A stretch of DNA of 64,000 nt from Pseudevernia furfuracea (GCA_022315425.1 JAIUPT010000020.1:372001-436000), one strand, 5' to 3'; numbered from the stretch's first letter, positions 31,755-42,444 are shown. Made by a program: numbers and translations. The notes: generated by a model not told the origin, from the letters alone.

Positions 31755-31943
31755 GATCTCTCGTGTAGCATCCACGAAGGGTTCCAAGATAGTACACTGA
31801 TTGTTATCGCGCACCAGCCGAGCACCGTCGTGATTTTTGATAAGATATTGTCGAGCAAAGGGCGAGTAGTTGAGATTGAGAAGCCGAAGGCGTTTATGAA
31901 AAGGATGGAGGCTTTTTGGGAGATAGTGCAGCGGAGTGAGTAA
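31755..31943 (+). pseudogene. ABC transporter C-terminal relic
   Basis: About 60 codons read EGFQDSTLIVIAHQPSTVV, FDKILSSKGRVVEIEKPKAF and MEAFWEIVQRSE before a TAA-type stop. This is the end of a nucleotide-binding domain: the D-loop-distal strand, the H-loop (IAHRLST in active proteins, here IAHQPST), the 'D.ILVL..GRVVE...P' strand and the terminal helix. The Walker A, signature and Walker B parts are absent upstream. The H-loop His is retained but the following Arg is Gln. It is most like the second domain of ABCC-type pumps. Confidence 0.65.
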
Positions 31944-32665
31944 TGAGGAGAGAGTTGGCTTGAAGGCTACTACACGGAATCATGCGCCTGGATAAGTCGA
32001 TCATCAATCACGCCGTTAAAGCCCTAGACACATTCATCTCTGCGTAAAGCCGTACCTGAGTTAAATGAATATAAACACATTTGATAGAAGACAAGTAGAT
32101 GAAGGATTAAGCTTTGATTCGTACGCCTCAGAAGAAACCAGGTTTTGATGAGGGAGAGCTCCGGTTTGGTGAAGCTCCGGTTTGATTGCGGAGCTCCGGT
32201 TTGGTGCCTTCGGATTCGTAAGCATCGAACAAAAAGTGACAATCCCAAGAGCTCCCCTCTTGTCGTTTTTGCATACCTTTGTGGGTATCAACCACAGTGG
32301 ATTGACTGTTTATATTAACCTGAGAAGATTTGGGATCATCGCCGGGGTAATATCTCTGTTTATGTATGACCTTTACTCGATCCTCTTGCCACTCGTGAAA
32401 GTTTCGAATACAGATTCTAGAATACGCAAGATCAAAGTGCAAGCAGGCTCCAAAAAGGGAGAGTTGTAGTCACTTCGATTATCTGAAAACAAACACGATC
32501 TCGGAGAAAAGATACAAATCTTTCAGCTTCGTTTACTTTCGGCCGTAAAGCAATCATAGATCTCATGAGGCTGCGCCCAAAAAGACTACTCCTAGAAACG
32601 CTACTCAAAATTTGCTGGGGCAGTATTGCTCGAAACAGGAAACAACATAAGTCCAACTTCTGCCT
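31944..32665. other. Intergenic with a short direct repeat
   Basis: Three copies of (G/A)AGCTCCGGTTTG(G/A)T lie at 32156-32170, 32172-32186 and 32191-32205. The remainder, 3' of the ankyrin gene, shows no gene. Confidence 0.5.
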
Positions 32666-35029
32666 CTAGAAAGAAACATTAGGGTCTGCAAAGACTGGAT
32701 ACGCACAAGGTAGATGAAAATTGCTACAGGCGTCAGACCTTTCATCAACATTACCAGCTCTCGAGATCCCATCGGCCGTATCTGCCTGTGACATTGGTAT
32801 TGACTTCATAAACCTTTCGAATTCCGCATGAAAGCCTTGCTCACTCTCTGTCAAAATGCTCCGTTCTGAAAGGTAATCGGCTGGCGTGTTACCATTCTTA
32901 CTGCGCAGAGATACGTCGAGCTTAACCAACTTGGAATTTGCGAGCACAGATATGGTCTTTGTGCTAGCAGACCATGCGGCCTCATGTGCGATGTTGTTGC
33001 CATTAGCATTGAGAGCGGTGTAATCTGCGCCAGCCTCGAGAAGTAGGGGTATCATTTCATAGCGATTGAAGGCAACCGCAAAGTGTATTGCGGAATCGCG
33101 CGATGATAGATTGGATGCATTCACATTTGCACCGAGCTCAATCAATCTGCGTGCGTGACATGTGTGGCCGGAGAATATGGCGTTGAGGAGTGGCGTTTCT
33201 CCGTCGCTGTCCAGAACATCGACATCAAGTCCGGCGTCAACCAGTAAGTCGATCATGTCGACCGTGTCGCTCTCCAAAGGGCTTCCATCGGTACGATTAT
33301 GGAACAGTTGGTGCAGTGCAGATCGGCCGTAGTCTTTATTGCTCCTCCCATGAATGTTCACACCTGCATCTAGCAACATCTTGCAGATATCGCTATTTCT
33401 TACGAAATCCAAAGGTGTATGTCCCCACATATCGACAACGTTGGGATTGGCACCGAAGGCAAGCAGAGTCTTGACCGCTTACAAGTCGCTGCGAATAGTG
33501 GCCCAGTACAAAGGTGTCCTATTCTTCGAGTCTCCAGCATTGATCTCGGCCGTGGATGTTTCCAGCTCGGACTCGAGATCTTTGGAAACTATGCCGAGAA
33601 TTATCCTGTGGAGCGTAGAAAAGCCTTGCGTATGCACATGACTGGTATCTCTGAGCATACTTCCAACGACACTAATTCCTTCGCTACCAACGTTTCCCGC
33701 GAGGGAGTATTGCCAGAGAAGATCACTCGCCGTTCTCCCGATATCATTTGGGTGATCCGGATCTGCTCCTTGTTCCAGAAGAAATTGACATAGCCGAAGA
33801 TTATTTCGACCCACAGTGTAAATCAAAGCGTTGGACCCCTGAGGATTGAGGTCGTGTGGAGATGCCTTGCCCTCGGCAAACAAATTCTGAATCGCCAACA
33901 AATCGTCATTGGTTGCGTATATCCAGAGCAGATGAGACCATGATACCATCCTTGGCATTCGCAGCAAGAATTCCGGACCGCTCAAAGGGGCGTACTGCAT
34001 GGTCATGGATATGTAGCGACTCATGATATACTTTGGTAGTTGATAGACCACATTGAATGAGTACTCTGACGATCGACGACAATGGAATTCATTACAAGCC
34101 GGTCGCCTACCCGCGTACTGCACACTGATTTTGCCTATGATGGTTTCCAGAATCCACGGTGATCTGACGATGCTGTGTGCATGACAAACACAGCTACACA
34201 AAGCCTTGCATTTTTGCCTGATAACAATGGGAGACTGATTTTGGACAACCTCTGACTGGTGACCCAGACTATCCTCGCTAAGCCTTGATAAGGCCGCAGG
34301 TGATCTTCCTATTGCAATTATATCAGTTGGTGCGTGGTTGAAGCTGGAATCGACGCTCGGTAAACCGATTTTGACACTGCCATTTTCAAACTCCAGAGCT
34401 GGAGTTGTGCGTGAAGAATTTTCTTGAAAGGCTCGATTCGGCGTCATCATTCCGACTATGACTGAAAGCTGGTCAAAAATCCGTTTTTGAGCACGTATTG
34501 AGACGCTCAAGGACTCTTCTAGGCGATAGGACGACAACCTACAAAATACTTTAGCATTTTCCCGATGGAGCTTTCCGCTGCCAGTAACATGGTGGAGACG
34601 ACATAAAGTTGCCTACGCTTTGACAAGCCCTATGCGGACAGCCAGATCCATTCGAAGTACCTGCAAGTCGTCACGCAAGCCTAACAACGTCTGCTTATAT
34701 CGGATCCACACAATTCGGGCGTGGTTATTATCGCTCAGGTTTGATAGATTGAAGGGAGTAGAAGCCACGAGATCGTTGATGGCCGCGATCTTCGACGCAG
34801 AACCTTGCACGCATTCATACAAACCCTCGCCCAACACTGCGTCGGGGTACAAGTCCGTGAATGACTTTATATCTGTCAACATCTTTGTGAAGTTCCCCAG
34901 TTCGGAGAGAAGGTCTGCGACCTCTCGTGGAGCCTTGCGATAATTGCTGAGTTTGCGCACCCCATTTGCACTTGCTTTGGCAGCACCAATCACTGCCAAC
35001 AGGCTAGCGGTAATCGACAAAGGGTCCAT
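32666..35029 (-). pseudogene. Fungal N-domain / Cys-rich / ankyrin-repeat protein with an in-frame TAA
   Basis: Model: 34617-35029 and 32666-34538, with a 78-nt intron at 34539-34616 (GTAGGC..TTGTAG). It spans 762 codons including one in-frame TAA at 33479-33481. Residues 1-137 are the helical N-terminal domain of fungal STAND-type proteins (MDPLSITASLLAVIGAAKAS). A central Cys/His-rich block follows: KCKALCSCVCH, ISVQYAGRRPACNEFHCRR and YQLPKYIMSRYISM. Ankyrin repeats occur on both sides of the TAA (GSNALIYTVGRNNLRLCQFLLEQG; GETPLLNAIFSG; AIHFAVAFNRYEMIPLLLEA). The frame is otherwise perfect. The TAA sits inside GTAAGC, and an in-frame 84-nt GT..AG segment (33399-33482) would remove it and leave a normal-looking ankyrin repeat, so the gene may be functional. 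The likely role is as a protein-interaction module, as in heterokaryon-incompatibility-like proteins; this is inferred. Confidence 0.7.
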
Positions 35030-35738
35030 ATTATAGGTCTTTAAGCAATTTCTATAGACATCTGGTTCTACAAAAATATATTGCTGTACTATATCATATT
35101 AAGGGATGTTCTTCAGCTCTGCACTCAGTGGGCATGGATTTAGCTTGCGTGGAGGCCGATATCGTGGCTGTGCAAATAGGCAACCAAGCCTTGGAGCTGT
35201 CACACCGCTCTAGTCCGAGGATCTATGTGATACACGATTTGAATATTGGGGGCGCCTGCAAAAGGTGTGGTGGGGTTTGATGGAAGCGTCAGCCTTGTGC
35301 CCACCTCGAAATCTCAAGGAACAGCGCTCAACCGATACTACGGTGCGAGTATTTCTGGGGGAAACCTTGCTGTTTGGTCGCAATGTGAGGCCACATGCGA
35401 GTTTTTAGGAGCCGAAAGCTCCTTGGCTGCGGGACTGTCTTGTTACTCAGGTGTAACGCCATGCTTCGAGCAGTAAGACGCGAGTAGTAGGTTCGTTTCA
35501 GCAACCAACCATGCCTTACAATCTGGAGATCCTGCATCCAAGAAGCAGTGCTGATTCTGAGGATTGTGCGCGTGGTAGGATGAGGATGAGGAAAGACACC
35601 ACTTAGAAGAAGCAGTAGCAAAACAATTACTTTGAGTCTTAAATTAACTAACACACCCTTTTCCCCCTGAAAGAACCCTCTTCCAATTATCACCCATTAA
35701 CAACCCCATTTTTCAGTCGTATAGCCTATTCGCAGCAT
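35030..35738. other. Intergenic, about 0.7 kb
   Basis: No gene recognised. A 70-codon plus-strand frame (35246-35476) lacks an ATG start and any family motif. Confidence 0.4.
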
Positions 35739-36360
35739 TCACAGCGGCCTCGGTGTACAAGACCCCGTGCAATCCCACCCCATGAACGACGTCATTCCAG
35801 CGGGGCACTTGTTGCTATGATCACAGTAGGAAACCTCAAAGCAGTCCGCGTCGGTGTTACAACCATTGAAAGGTAAGGGAGTGCTCATTGTGGTTGTAGC
35901 CGATGCGGTAGTTGATGTGGTAATAGTGGTCACAGTGACGAGAGTCGATGGTGCGACCGTGGTAGTCTCAACAGTAGTCGATGTAGAGACTGGCACGGAA
36001 AAGGTACTGGAGCTGCTGTTGAAGGAAACGCTGAGAATCGATGACTTCCTCATTTTTGTGCAGTCCTTTAGGATGTCAGTGTGGGGCTATGTGAAAGCTA
36101 GTAGTAAGTGCTTCGACAGACCATGAGACCGAGATCTTTGGGAATTGCAGTGTTGGCGTCGCAGCAGAAGTACTTGTTGACGATGTTCTGGTTTTCGCAG
36201 GCACAGGTCTGGGACAAGAGGTCAGATTACAACTTGTGCAGGGACAAAGTCCACTTGCGTCTTCTGCCTTGGAGCAGTCTTGTTTGTTGCATGGGCAATG
36301 GATCAGGCGACTAGCCATCGCCGTAGAGACAAGGGGGAGAATGAAGTAAAGGAACTTCAT
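35739..36360 (-). CDS. Small secreted Cys-rich protein(s) with Ser/Thr-rich linker
   Basis: MKFLYFILPLVSTAMA, starting at 36360, is a clear signal peptide with a likely cleavage after AMA. It is followed by eight cysteines in about 35 residues (HCPCNKQDCSK, GLCPCTSCNLTSCP) and a Thr/Ser-rich segment. A second part (36053 down to 35739) has a long Ser/Thr/Val linker (TTVETTTVAPSTLVTVTTI) and a second Cys cluster (CNTDADCFEVSYCDHSNKC, then WDCTGSC). The two may be joined by a short intron (about 43 nt, 36087-36129, GTCTCA..CATAG, phase 0), giving 192 residues. The intron is shorter than usual and its donor is weak, so two separate small genes remain possible. O-glycosylated linkers and paired Cys clusters fit a cell-wall or effector-like protein; function unknown. 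Confidence 0.5.
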
Positions 36361-37043
36361 CTTTGCAATTATTGGAAGGGCGTGGTGATTGGAGGTTGTC
36401 GAAAGAAAAGAAGCTGGAAATTTGAGAGGGGAAGGTCTACTCTTTTGTGAGGTAGGAGCAAAAGGAAAATTTGAAATATATGTTCTTATCGCTTGAACAT
36501 TTCCAAGCTCTCGGGTCTCATTTTCTGAGCTTGGAAGCGTGGCTTTGCTCTGCAAAAATCGGGTTGAGAGCTTTTTTTGGTTCTAGCGTCCGAAAAGTGA
36601 GAGAGATTGAGAAATTCGAGGTATCTCTGGGGACTCCACAAATCACACGTTCAAGGTATGATGCTGGTGATTGGGCCTTCCAGTATACCAGGATAGAGAT
36701 TCAATTGATTGGGATGATGACGAGAAGGCATTCTAGCAGAAGAAGTGGGTTGTTGATGCCAAGGTCATTCACTCTGCACTGAGCTTTCTCACCCGCCAAA
36801 GCGGTCTAAACATTGCTGTGCCGTAATCATGATGGAAAGAGCCACTCGACTGTCCCTACATGCACTAAAGGAATAGGAATGGATCTTAGTAGGGGATCAG
36901 GGGATTATGCCTTGAAACAGTGTGGTCCAATTGGTTGCCCACCGCATGAACCTGTGATCCGTCTCCGTAATATACCAAATCACCGGCTCACCACCCTACC
37001 TTTTAGGAGCTAGTAGGAGAAAACGCCCACAGTTTGCGAGCGA
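36361..37043. other. Intergenic, about 0.68 kb
   Basis: Upstream region of the secreted-protein gene and 3' flank of the TPP gene. No gene recognised. Confidence 0.4.
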
Positions 37044-38015
37044 CTAGGGTCCAGAATCCAATAAGTAGCTTCGTGGGACCGGAAGCACCTTGCTACTTCT
37101 CTTGCTGATGCCATTCTGCCCGATATCTTCCTCCCCAATATGTCCATCAGACTCATTCAGCATCATGACCGTAGCAATGACCTCAGCTGGATCGGAAAGG
37201 ATCCAATCGGCATCTGTGAGCTTTTGACTCTCGCCTATAGTCACGGAGTACACTGTGTTTTTGGGTAGGCCAGAGTGGCGGAGCGCACGAAACATGTCTG
37301 AGAGTGAATCAGCGAACCTCAGATCTGTAAAACGGGCATATAGCATACCCTCATCCGTAACGTCATCACCAAAACAGAGCACAAAGTCCGGAGGCTTCCC
37401 TGATGCTGCCCTTATGTCGTCCACGAGTCTCTGCGTTACCTGTCCCTTGTTGACGAACTTCAAGCGAGCTTCGAGCACGCACTTTCCATTGATGAACTCA
37501 AGAGGCGAAATTTTGCCGATGGTGCTTACCAGGTCCTTCTTGCACTCGGCCGCCTGCAAGGTAGCGTAATCTTGACTAGCTTGACGGAAATGCCAGACCA
37601 CAGCCGAACGTTTATTCTCGATGCGTGAACCAGGAGTCAGATCAGTGTATTTCTGGAATATCTTGGCGACCTCTTCTCGCCAACTCATGTCGACATTTGC
37701 AGTCAAGTCCTCCCAGCGACCAGATCCTGGTGAGCGTAGAAATGACCCATGTTCTGCAACGAGACCAACTTCAGTCAAATGACCGAATAATCGTTCGAGG
37801 AATGACTGGTTGCGTCCGCTGATGATCCAGACCGCATTCCTATGATCTGCTGCGAGAGCTTGGATCGAACTAAGAGCCTCATTTGAAAGGATCGCAGCAG
37901 CAGGGTTCTCAACTATGGGTGTTAAAGTTCCATCATAGTCGAACAGTAGAAGACGTTGCTTGGATGAAGGGTAAGTCGCCAATATATTGGCTTCTTCCAA
38001 TCGCTGTGCAACCAT
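37044..38015 (-). CDS. Stand-alone trehalose-6-phosphate phosphatase domain
   Basis: Single-exon frame of 323 residues with the whole HAD phosphatase core. Motif I is RLLLFDYDGTLTPI, with nucleophile Asp26 and general acid Asp28. Motif II is VWIISGRNQ, motif III the Lys in FVNKGQVTQR, and motif IV CFGDDVTDEGML. Trehalose-phosphatase features between them include VAEHGSF and KRSAVVWHFR. In fungi the pathway enzyme (Tps2-type, forming trehalose from trehalose-6-phosphate) usually carries an N-terminal synthase-like domain; here it is missing and the upstream 540 bp encode nothing similar. The protein therefore looks like a single-domain paralog. Cytosolic. It is divergent from the poly(A) polymerase gene. 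Confidence 0.9.
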   Translation of the reverse strand: MVAQRLEEANILATYPSSKQRLLLFDYDGTLTPIVENPAAAILSNEALSSIQALAADHRNAVWIISGRNQSFLERLFGHLTEVGLVAEHGSFLRSPGSGRWEDLTANVDMSWREEVAKIFQKYTDLTPGSRIENKRSAVVWHFRQASQDYATLQAAECKKDLVSTIGKISPLEFINGKCVLEARLKFVNKGQVTQRLVDDIRAASGKPPDFVLCFGDDVTDEGMLYARFTDLRFADSLSDMFRALRHSGLPKNTVYSVTIGESQKLTDADWILSDPAEVIATVMMLNESDGHIGEEDIGQNGISKRSSKVLPVPRSYLLDSGP

Positions 38016-38553
38016 TTCTGTGGTTGTGAGTGTGACGCAGGGTACAAGTAGATACCCGTCTACCGACCGATTGACAATGTCGAAAAGGACTTAGATGGGA
38101 AAGTTTCAATGGCAGGATACCTTCAAGTTAAGGTAGCGAACGATGAGTAGTAGAGTGTATGCAAGGAGTGAAGAAAGGTTGGTTGCCTTGCAATCGACGG
38201 GTTTATCTAGCAGTCTCATACCTTGGAAGAGAACGAGCCCGGTCGGCTCCTTCCCAAAGCCATCATTGTGGGCTTAAGCCATACCACAATTGACTGATTC
38301 AAGAGCTAACAAAATGCCAGATATTCTTACAATGAGACGATGAGCAGGTGATAATGCTCATGTTTCGCCATTTTCGAAGGGGAGAGGACCATGATTTAGT
38401 GATGATTTAATAACCACACCCTTAAAAATACTAAAGCCACGCTTAGCAGACTTTTAGCCACTTTCAGGAAATCTGGCCGCGACGACGGCATCATCGGCGT
38501 CTGATGAGTATCAACAGCAGCATGTCAGCGTAGTCCGAAGATGCATTGCTCTC
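38016..38553. promoter_or_regulatory. Divergent upstream region, TPP / mitochondrial poly(A) polymerase
   Basis: 538 bp between divergent ATGs. CCACACCC at 38414-38421 resembles a stress-response-element variant but is not convincing. No gene recognised. Confidence 0.35.
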
Positions 38554-40901
38554 ATGCATCGACCCGCATTGCGTTTCCGCTCTTGCTATCGTCCAAGGCT
38601 CCGAAGGTGCTTCTACAACATCCATGTCCGGCGTCTCTCAAGTGCTAGCAACTTGCCCGCGGTCAACAGCGACAAACAGGCGATAGAGAGCTTGGAACCA
38701 TGGCAAGATAGCAGCTTAAAGGCGCTAGCCAGGAGGGAGGAGGACACGAAAGACATCATTGTCGACGACCTTTCCGCCACACTTGAAGCACACCGAACAT
38801 CGAATAGAGCGGCTGTCATTCGAAAGATTAAACTACGCAAAAACACAAATGAAACATTCTTGCGGCCATTGCTGGGTAAAGGTTGCAACGGAGACAGCGA
38901 GGTCAAGAAGACACACGAAGGGAGGGAGGATGAACCACATCAAATATGGCCAGCAGACTCCGTGCAGGCCAAAGAAAGATATGGAAAGACAGGCTCAAGA
39001 GGCTTTGTCAAAAAGACTGATCCCTTAGAGTACACCGGCGTTGCACAATGGCCCAAGCCGCCGTGGAAGATCAATCAAAGCTCAAAAGACATGTCGATGC
39101 AGCGACCCTGGCTGGCATATATGAAGACTTTGAATGAAGATTACTGCGAGCGGTCTGTTCTGGAGAACCCCCAGGGATTTCATCAGCTGATATGCATCAT
39201 AGCTTGACGAGTGAAATCAAAGCCTACGAAGCCTATATGAGATTGAGTTTACAAGAAGAAGCGGCCTCTCAGCTCGTCATCTCCGACGTCAATTCAGTCG
39301 CGCGGAACGAGTCAAACATTCAGTCATTGACTTTGATCGGGTCTCGAAGCACTGGCCTGGCCACACCAATTTCCGATTTTGACTTCACCTTTACGCTACC
39401 GCAACCCCTTCCGGGAACTTGGATACTTCCATCCAGCGAGGCTGGCGTATCTCAAGCGCACCCTTTACGCTATGATACCAAGCTCAAGGCTGCGAAAACG
39501 TTAAGACGGGTGTTAAAGCACTTTCGCCGTTCAAAGCAGTTCAGCAACACCGACTTTGTCCAGCATGCTCGTGTACCTATCGTCCGGTGTAAGCATATTG
39601 CTACAGGGCTAGACGTCCAAATTCAGACATTGGCACCGTATCAAGCTGCACAGGAACATATCGCTGCGTATATGTCCGAATTTCCGTCACTGCGCCCCTT
39701 GTACATCATCATTCGCTACTGCCTTGAGGTACGAGGTCTGACGACGACATTCGAGGGCGGTCTAGGCTCTTATTCTATTTTCATGGCGGTCGTTACTGCT
39801 ATGAAGCACTCACTCGGGAAACTCGCCTCAGATGATCTTGGCGGTCAACTATTGCATGTACTGGAGTTTTATGGCAATGCAGACTTGTACAAAACTGGAT
39901 TTTCGGTTAATCCACCCCGTGTCTTTGAAAAGCAAGAGGGGGGCCCACAGACTCCACGGACTTTGGAACAAGGAATGGCCCGGACGGCTGACTCACAACT
40001 AAGTGGCATCGATCAGATGCAGAAATATTACCCGCGGAAACCATATCTCCTGTGTCTGCAAGACCCAGCTAATGATCAGAACGATCTAGGCAAGAATGCA
40101 TACGCTATCAAGCACATTCAAGCTATTTTTAACAAAGCAAGGGGGAGCATCCAGGCCCTTTTGAAGGGAGAGAATGAGAAATTGGATGATGACAGGGCAA
40201 AGGGCGGGATTTGGTCTTGCTTGGATAGCCTAGTAAGGGCAGACTATAGAGCGTTCGAGATACGCCGGAGTAAGGTAGAGCGATACCGAAATCCTAGTAA
40301 GCTGGATGGCCAGGACTACTCGAAGGAAAGGATCAACATGGAATTTAAGAAGCGATTGAACAGGTTCAAAGGCCTTGCAGAAGAGGACGACGATCATCCC
40401 GAGCCAGCGCCAGGGGCCATCGCCGGAAACGCAGCTCGAGGCATCGAGGTCGACGATGGCTTGAGTGATGACACGAGACGTGCTCGGTCTGGTGAGAAGC
40501 TTACTCGCGCTCAAGCCCGTCGTACCAGGAATGCAAGTAGACCGCCAAGCCACAAAACGATCGCAGCCAAGGCAAAGGAGGAGTTGCAGAAGCTGCAGGG
40601 GACCAATGACGATGAATACGGATGGACGCCATCGTCGCCAAGTGACGCGGTAGGGCCGATTGATGCACAGCGTCAGAGACAAGCGCGAGTCGAGAGGATT
40701 CTGGAGGCTTTGAAGTCGGGAGGTAAAGCATCCCAGAAAGCCCCCGAGGCTTCAACCTTTGTAAAGTTCACTAGGCGGAGGACTATGAAGCCTTCGTACA
40801 AGAGAAAAGGCAGGCTCGGGAGTATTGCTTGGAGGTTGGAGCCCGGGGCCGTTTTGCCTCAGCGTCAGCGAGATCAGAAGGAGAGCTCTGCCGGGGGCTG
40901 A
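38554..40901 (+). CDS. Mitochondrial non-canonical poly(A) polymerase-like nucleotidyltransferase, frameshift at C-run
   Basis: The first part (38554 to about 39172) begins with a basic presequence, MHRPALRFRSCYRPRLRRCF, implying mitochondrial import. The second part, one frame over, continues to the TGA at 40899-40901. It holds the catalytic core LIGSRSTGLATPISDFDFTF (GS motif with DxD), the third acidic residue in LDVQIQTL, and the central domain YIIIRYCLEVRGLTTTFEGG and YSIFMAVVTAM. The frame changes at or near the five-C run 39168-39172. A sixth C would make ENP-PGISSADMHHSLTSEIK continuous with the conserved 'EI.A...Y' helix. No intron fits. Without correction, the downstream frame could start at Met 39192 and give 569 residues lacking the presequence. 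The C-terminal ~150 residues are basic and disordered. Expected role: 3'-adenylation of mitochondrial RNA. Confidence 0.75.
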
Positions 40902-41220
40902 GGGGGGGTGAAAGCTGATCAGCCAAGTGAAGTAGTTGACGCAGCTAGATTGATTGAATACCTCCTACAGCAAATGTACAAACCACATTCCTCCATCCCT
41001 CCGATCTTACAGATCGCTGCCGATAACAACTCCCACAAGCTCCACAATACAAAGATTGATAAGGATAGTAAGAAAGCACGAGCAAGCAAGCACGTGCCAT
41101 CAGTCAAGAGGTATTCAGCCAACCCATCCCACCTCTCGTCCCTCCTCCCGTGTAACCCTAACCCATTTTCTCCCTTCTTATCCGCCAGGCTCACTCTTCT
41201 TTGATCCCTCCATCGAATGT
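40902..41220. other. Convergent 3' spacer
   Basis: 319 bp between the stops of the poly(A) polymerase and the PKA regulatory-subunit genes. Pyrimidine-rich in its right half; no gene. Confidence 0.5.
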
Positions 41221-42411
41221 TCATGTCGTCGCCGGCGCACTTCCCTCACCACCACCTCCCGAGTAATCATTCCTCCTCATAATACCCTCCACGGGCCCCA
41301 GCAGTCTCTGGAAGCCCTGTTTTCCCAGGTATGCCACTTTGACCTCCCCTCCATCCTTCGCCGCAACGACACTCGCAGCTCTAGGTTTATCGTCTAGCAG
41401 GGCCAATTCTCCGAAGTAGTCGCCCTTCTTATACCTCTTGAGAACGCTATCGCCGCTATCGCTCTTGTAGACCTCCGCCTCTCCACTTTCGAGGATGAAG
41501 AACGCTTCACCAGGGTCGCCTTCGCGGATGATGGTTGCACCGGGTGGAAACTTTTGAGTGTCGAGTGCGTCGGCAATTTTTGAGCGTTCGTAGAGTGTAA
41601 GGGTTGAGAGCAATGGTACCTCCTCAAGAAAGCTCTCATACATTCTCCGTCTCTGAAACGCACTGTCCATCAAGATCCGTCTGAACGTGACCCTATCCAG
41701 CGCCCAAAGCGTACTCTCTTTCTCCGTACTCGCTACCGTCGCCGCCCGCGGCGCATTATACATTAACGCCAACTCTCCAAAGCTGCCTCCAGGGCCAATC
41801 GTATTGACCTTCTGGCCCATACCATCAGGGCCAGGGGTGACGTGCCCGGCGGGGTTAACATAGATATCGAAGACACCACGCTCGACGACGTAGAAGTAGT
41901 CACCTGCGTCGCCTTGGGTGATGACTTTGATGTCTTTAGCGGGGATGGGCTTTTCGACCAGGGCGCCAAGGACGACGTTGGCGGAATCGTCATCGAGGTG
42001 GGAGAAGAGGAAGTTGGTGCTGACGGAAGCACGCAGGCGGGATAGCTGATCTTCAGTTTTCTGGTGATAGGGCGGTTTCCAGTTGCTATCCTGGTGGTGG
42101 GTAGGCGTGAGGGATTCGGCGGACACGGAAGTTCTGCGCGTCATGTTGTAGTTGTTTGGAAAGCCTTGATCATCAGGGCCAGGTGGGCGGAATGCAGAGG
42201 GCGGTTGGCTGTGGGCGGAGGAGGCATTGAAGGAGAAGTTGGAGGAGTTCGCAAAAGGTGAGCCTGAGGCCGTAGCTGTAGAGGCGGTGTTGGTGGGAGA
42301 GGTGATGGAGTCGATTTCTTCATCTTCGTGGACGTTGGCCATACTTGGAGAGCGGGCGGAGTTGAAGCCTCCAAAGGGGCCTGAGCCGCCTGGGAAGGTG
42401 GATTCGGCCAT
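41221..42411 (-). CDS. pkaR: cAMP-dependent protein kinase regulatory subunit
   Basis: Single-exon frame of 396 residues. A disordered N-terminus (residues 1-85) is followed by the inhibitor site TRRTSVSAES; Arg92-Arg93-Thr-Ser95 is a phosphorylatable pseudo-substrate. Two cyclic-nucleotide-binding domains follow. Domain A (about 130-245) has the phosphate-binding cassette FGELALMYNAPRAATV and domain B (about 250-375) has FGELALLDDKPRAASV, each with the Glu and Arg that contact cAMP. The start agrees with other filamentous-fungal PKA-R proteins, which also begin with a short Pro/Phe/Gly-rich segment; no dimerisation/docking helix pair is obvious. The subunit holds the catalytic subunit inactive until cAMP binds. 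A 22-base G run (C in the mRNA) lies about 35 nt upstream of the ATG. Confidence 0.95.
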   Translation of the reverse strand: MAESTFPGGSGPFGGFNSARSPSMANVHEDEEIDSITSPTNTASTATASGSPFANSSNFSFNASSAHSQPPSAFRPPGPDDQGFPNNYNMTRRTSVSAESLTPTHHQDSNWKPPYHQKTEDQLSRLRASVSTNFLFSHLDDDSANVVLGALVEKPIPAKDIKVITQGDAGDYFYVVERGVFDIYVNPAGHVTPGPDGMGQKVNTIGPGGSFGELALMYNAPRAATVASTEKESTLWALDRVTFRRILMDSAFQRRRMYESFLEEVPLLSTLTLYERSKIADALDTQKFPPGATIIREGDPGEAFFILESGEAEVYKSDSGDSVLKRYKKGDYFGELALLDDKPRAASVVAAKDGGEVKVAYLGKQGFQRLLGPVEGIMRRNDYSGGGGEGSAPATT

Positions 42412-42444
42412 GATGGAAGACAGTATTGGCTTTGTTGTTTGTGT

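Noticed and set aside
36076..36555. N-terminal 65 codons upstream of MKFLYFILP
   Set aside because: They would bury a textbook signal peptide inside the protein; the start at 36360 is preferred.
39120..39195. Intron explaining the poly(A) polymerase frame change
   Set aside because: No GT..AG pair of plausible length with the required frame exists between the two conserved segments; a single-base change at the C run is simpler.
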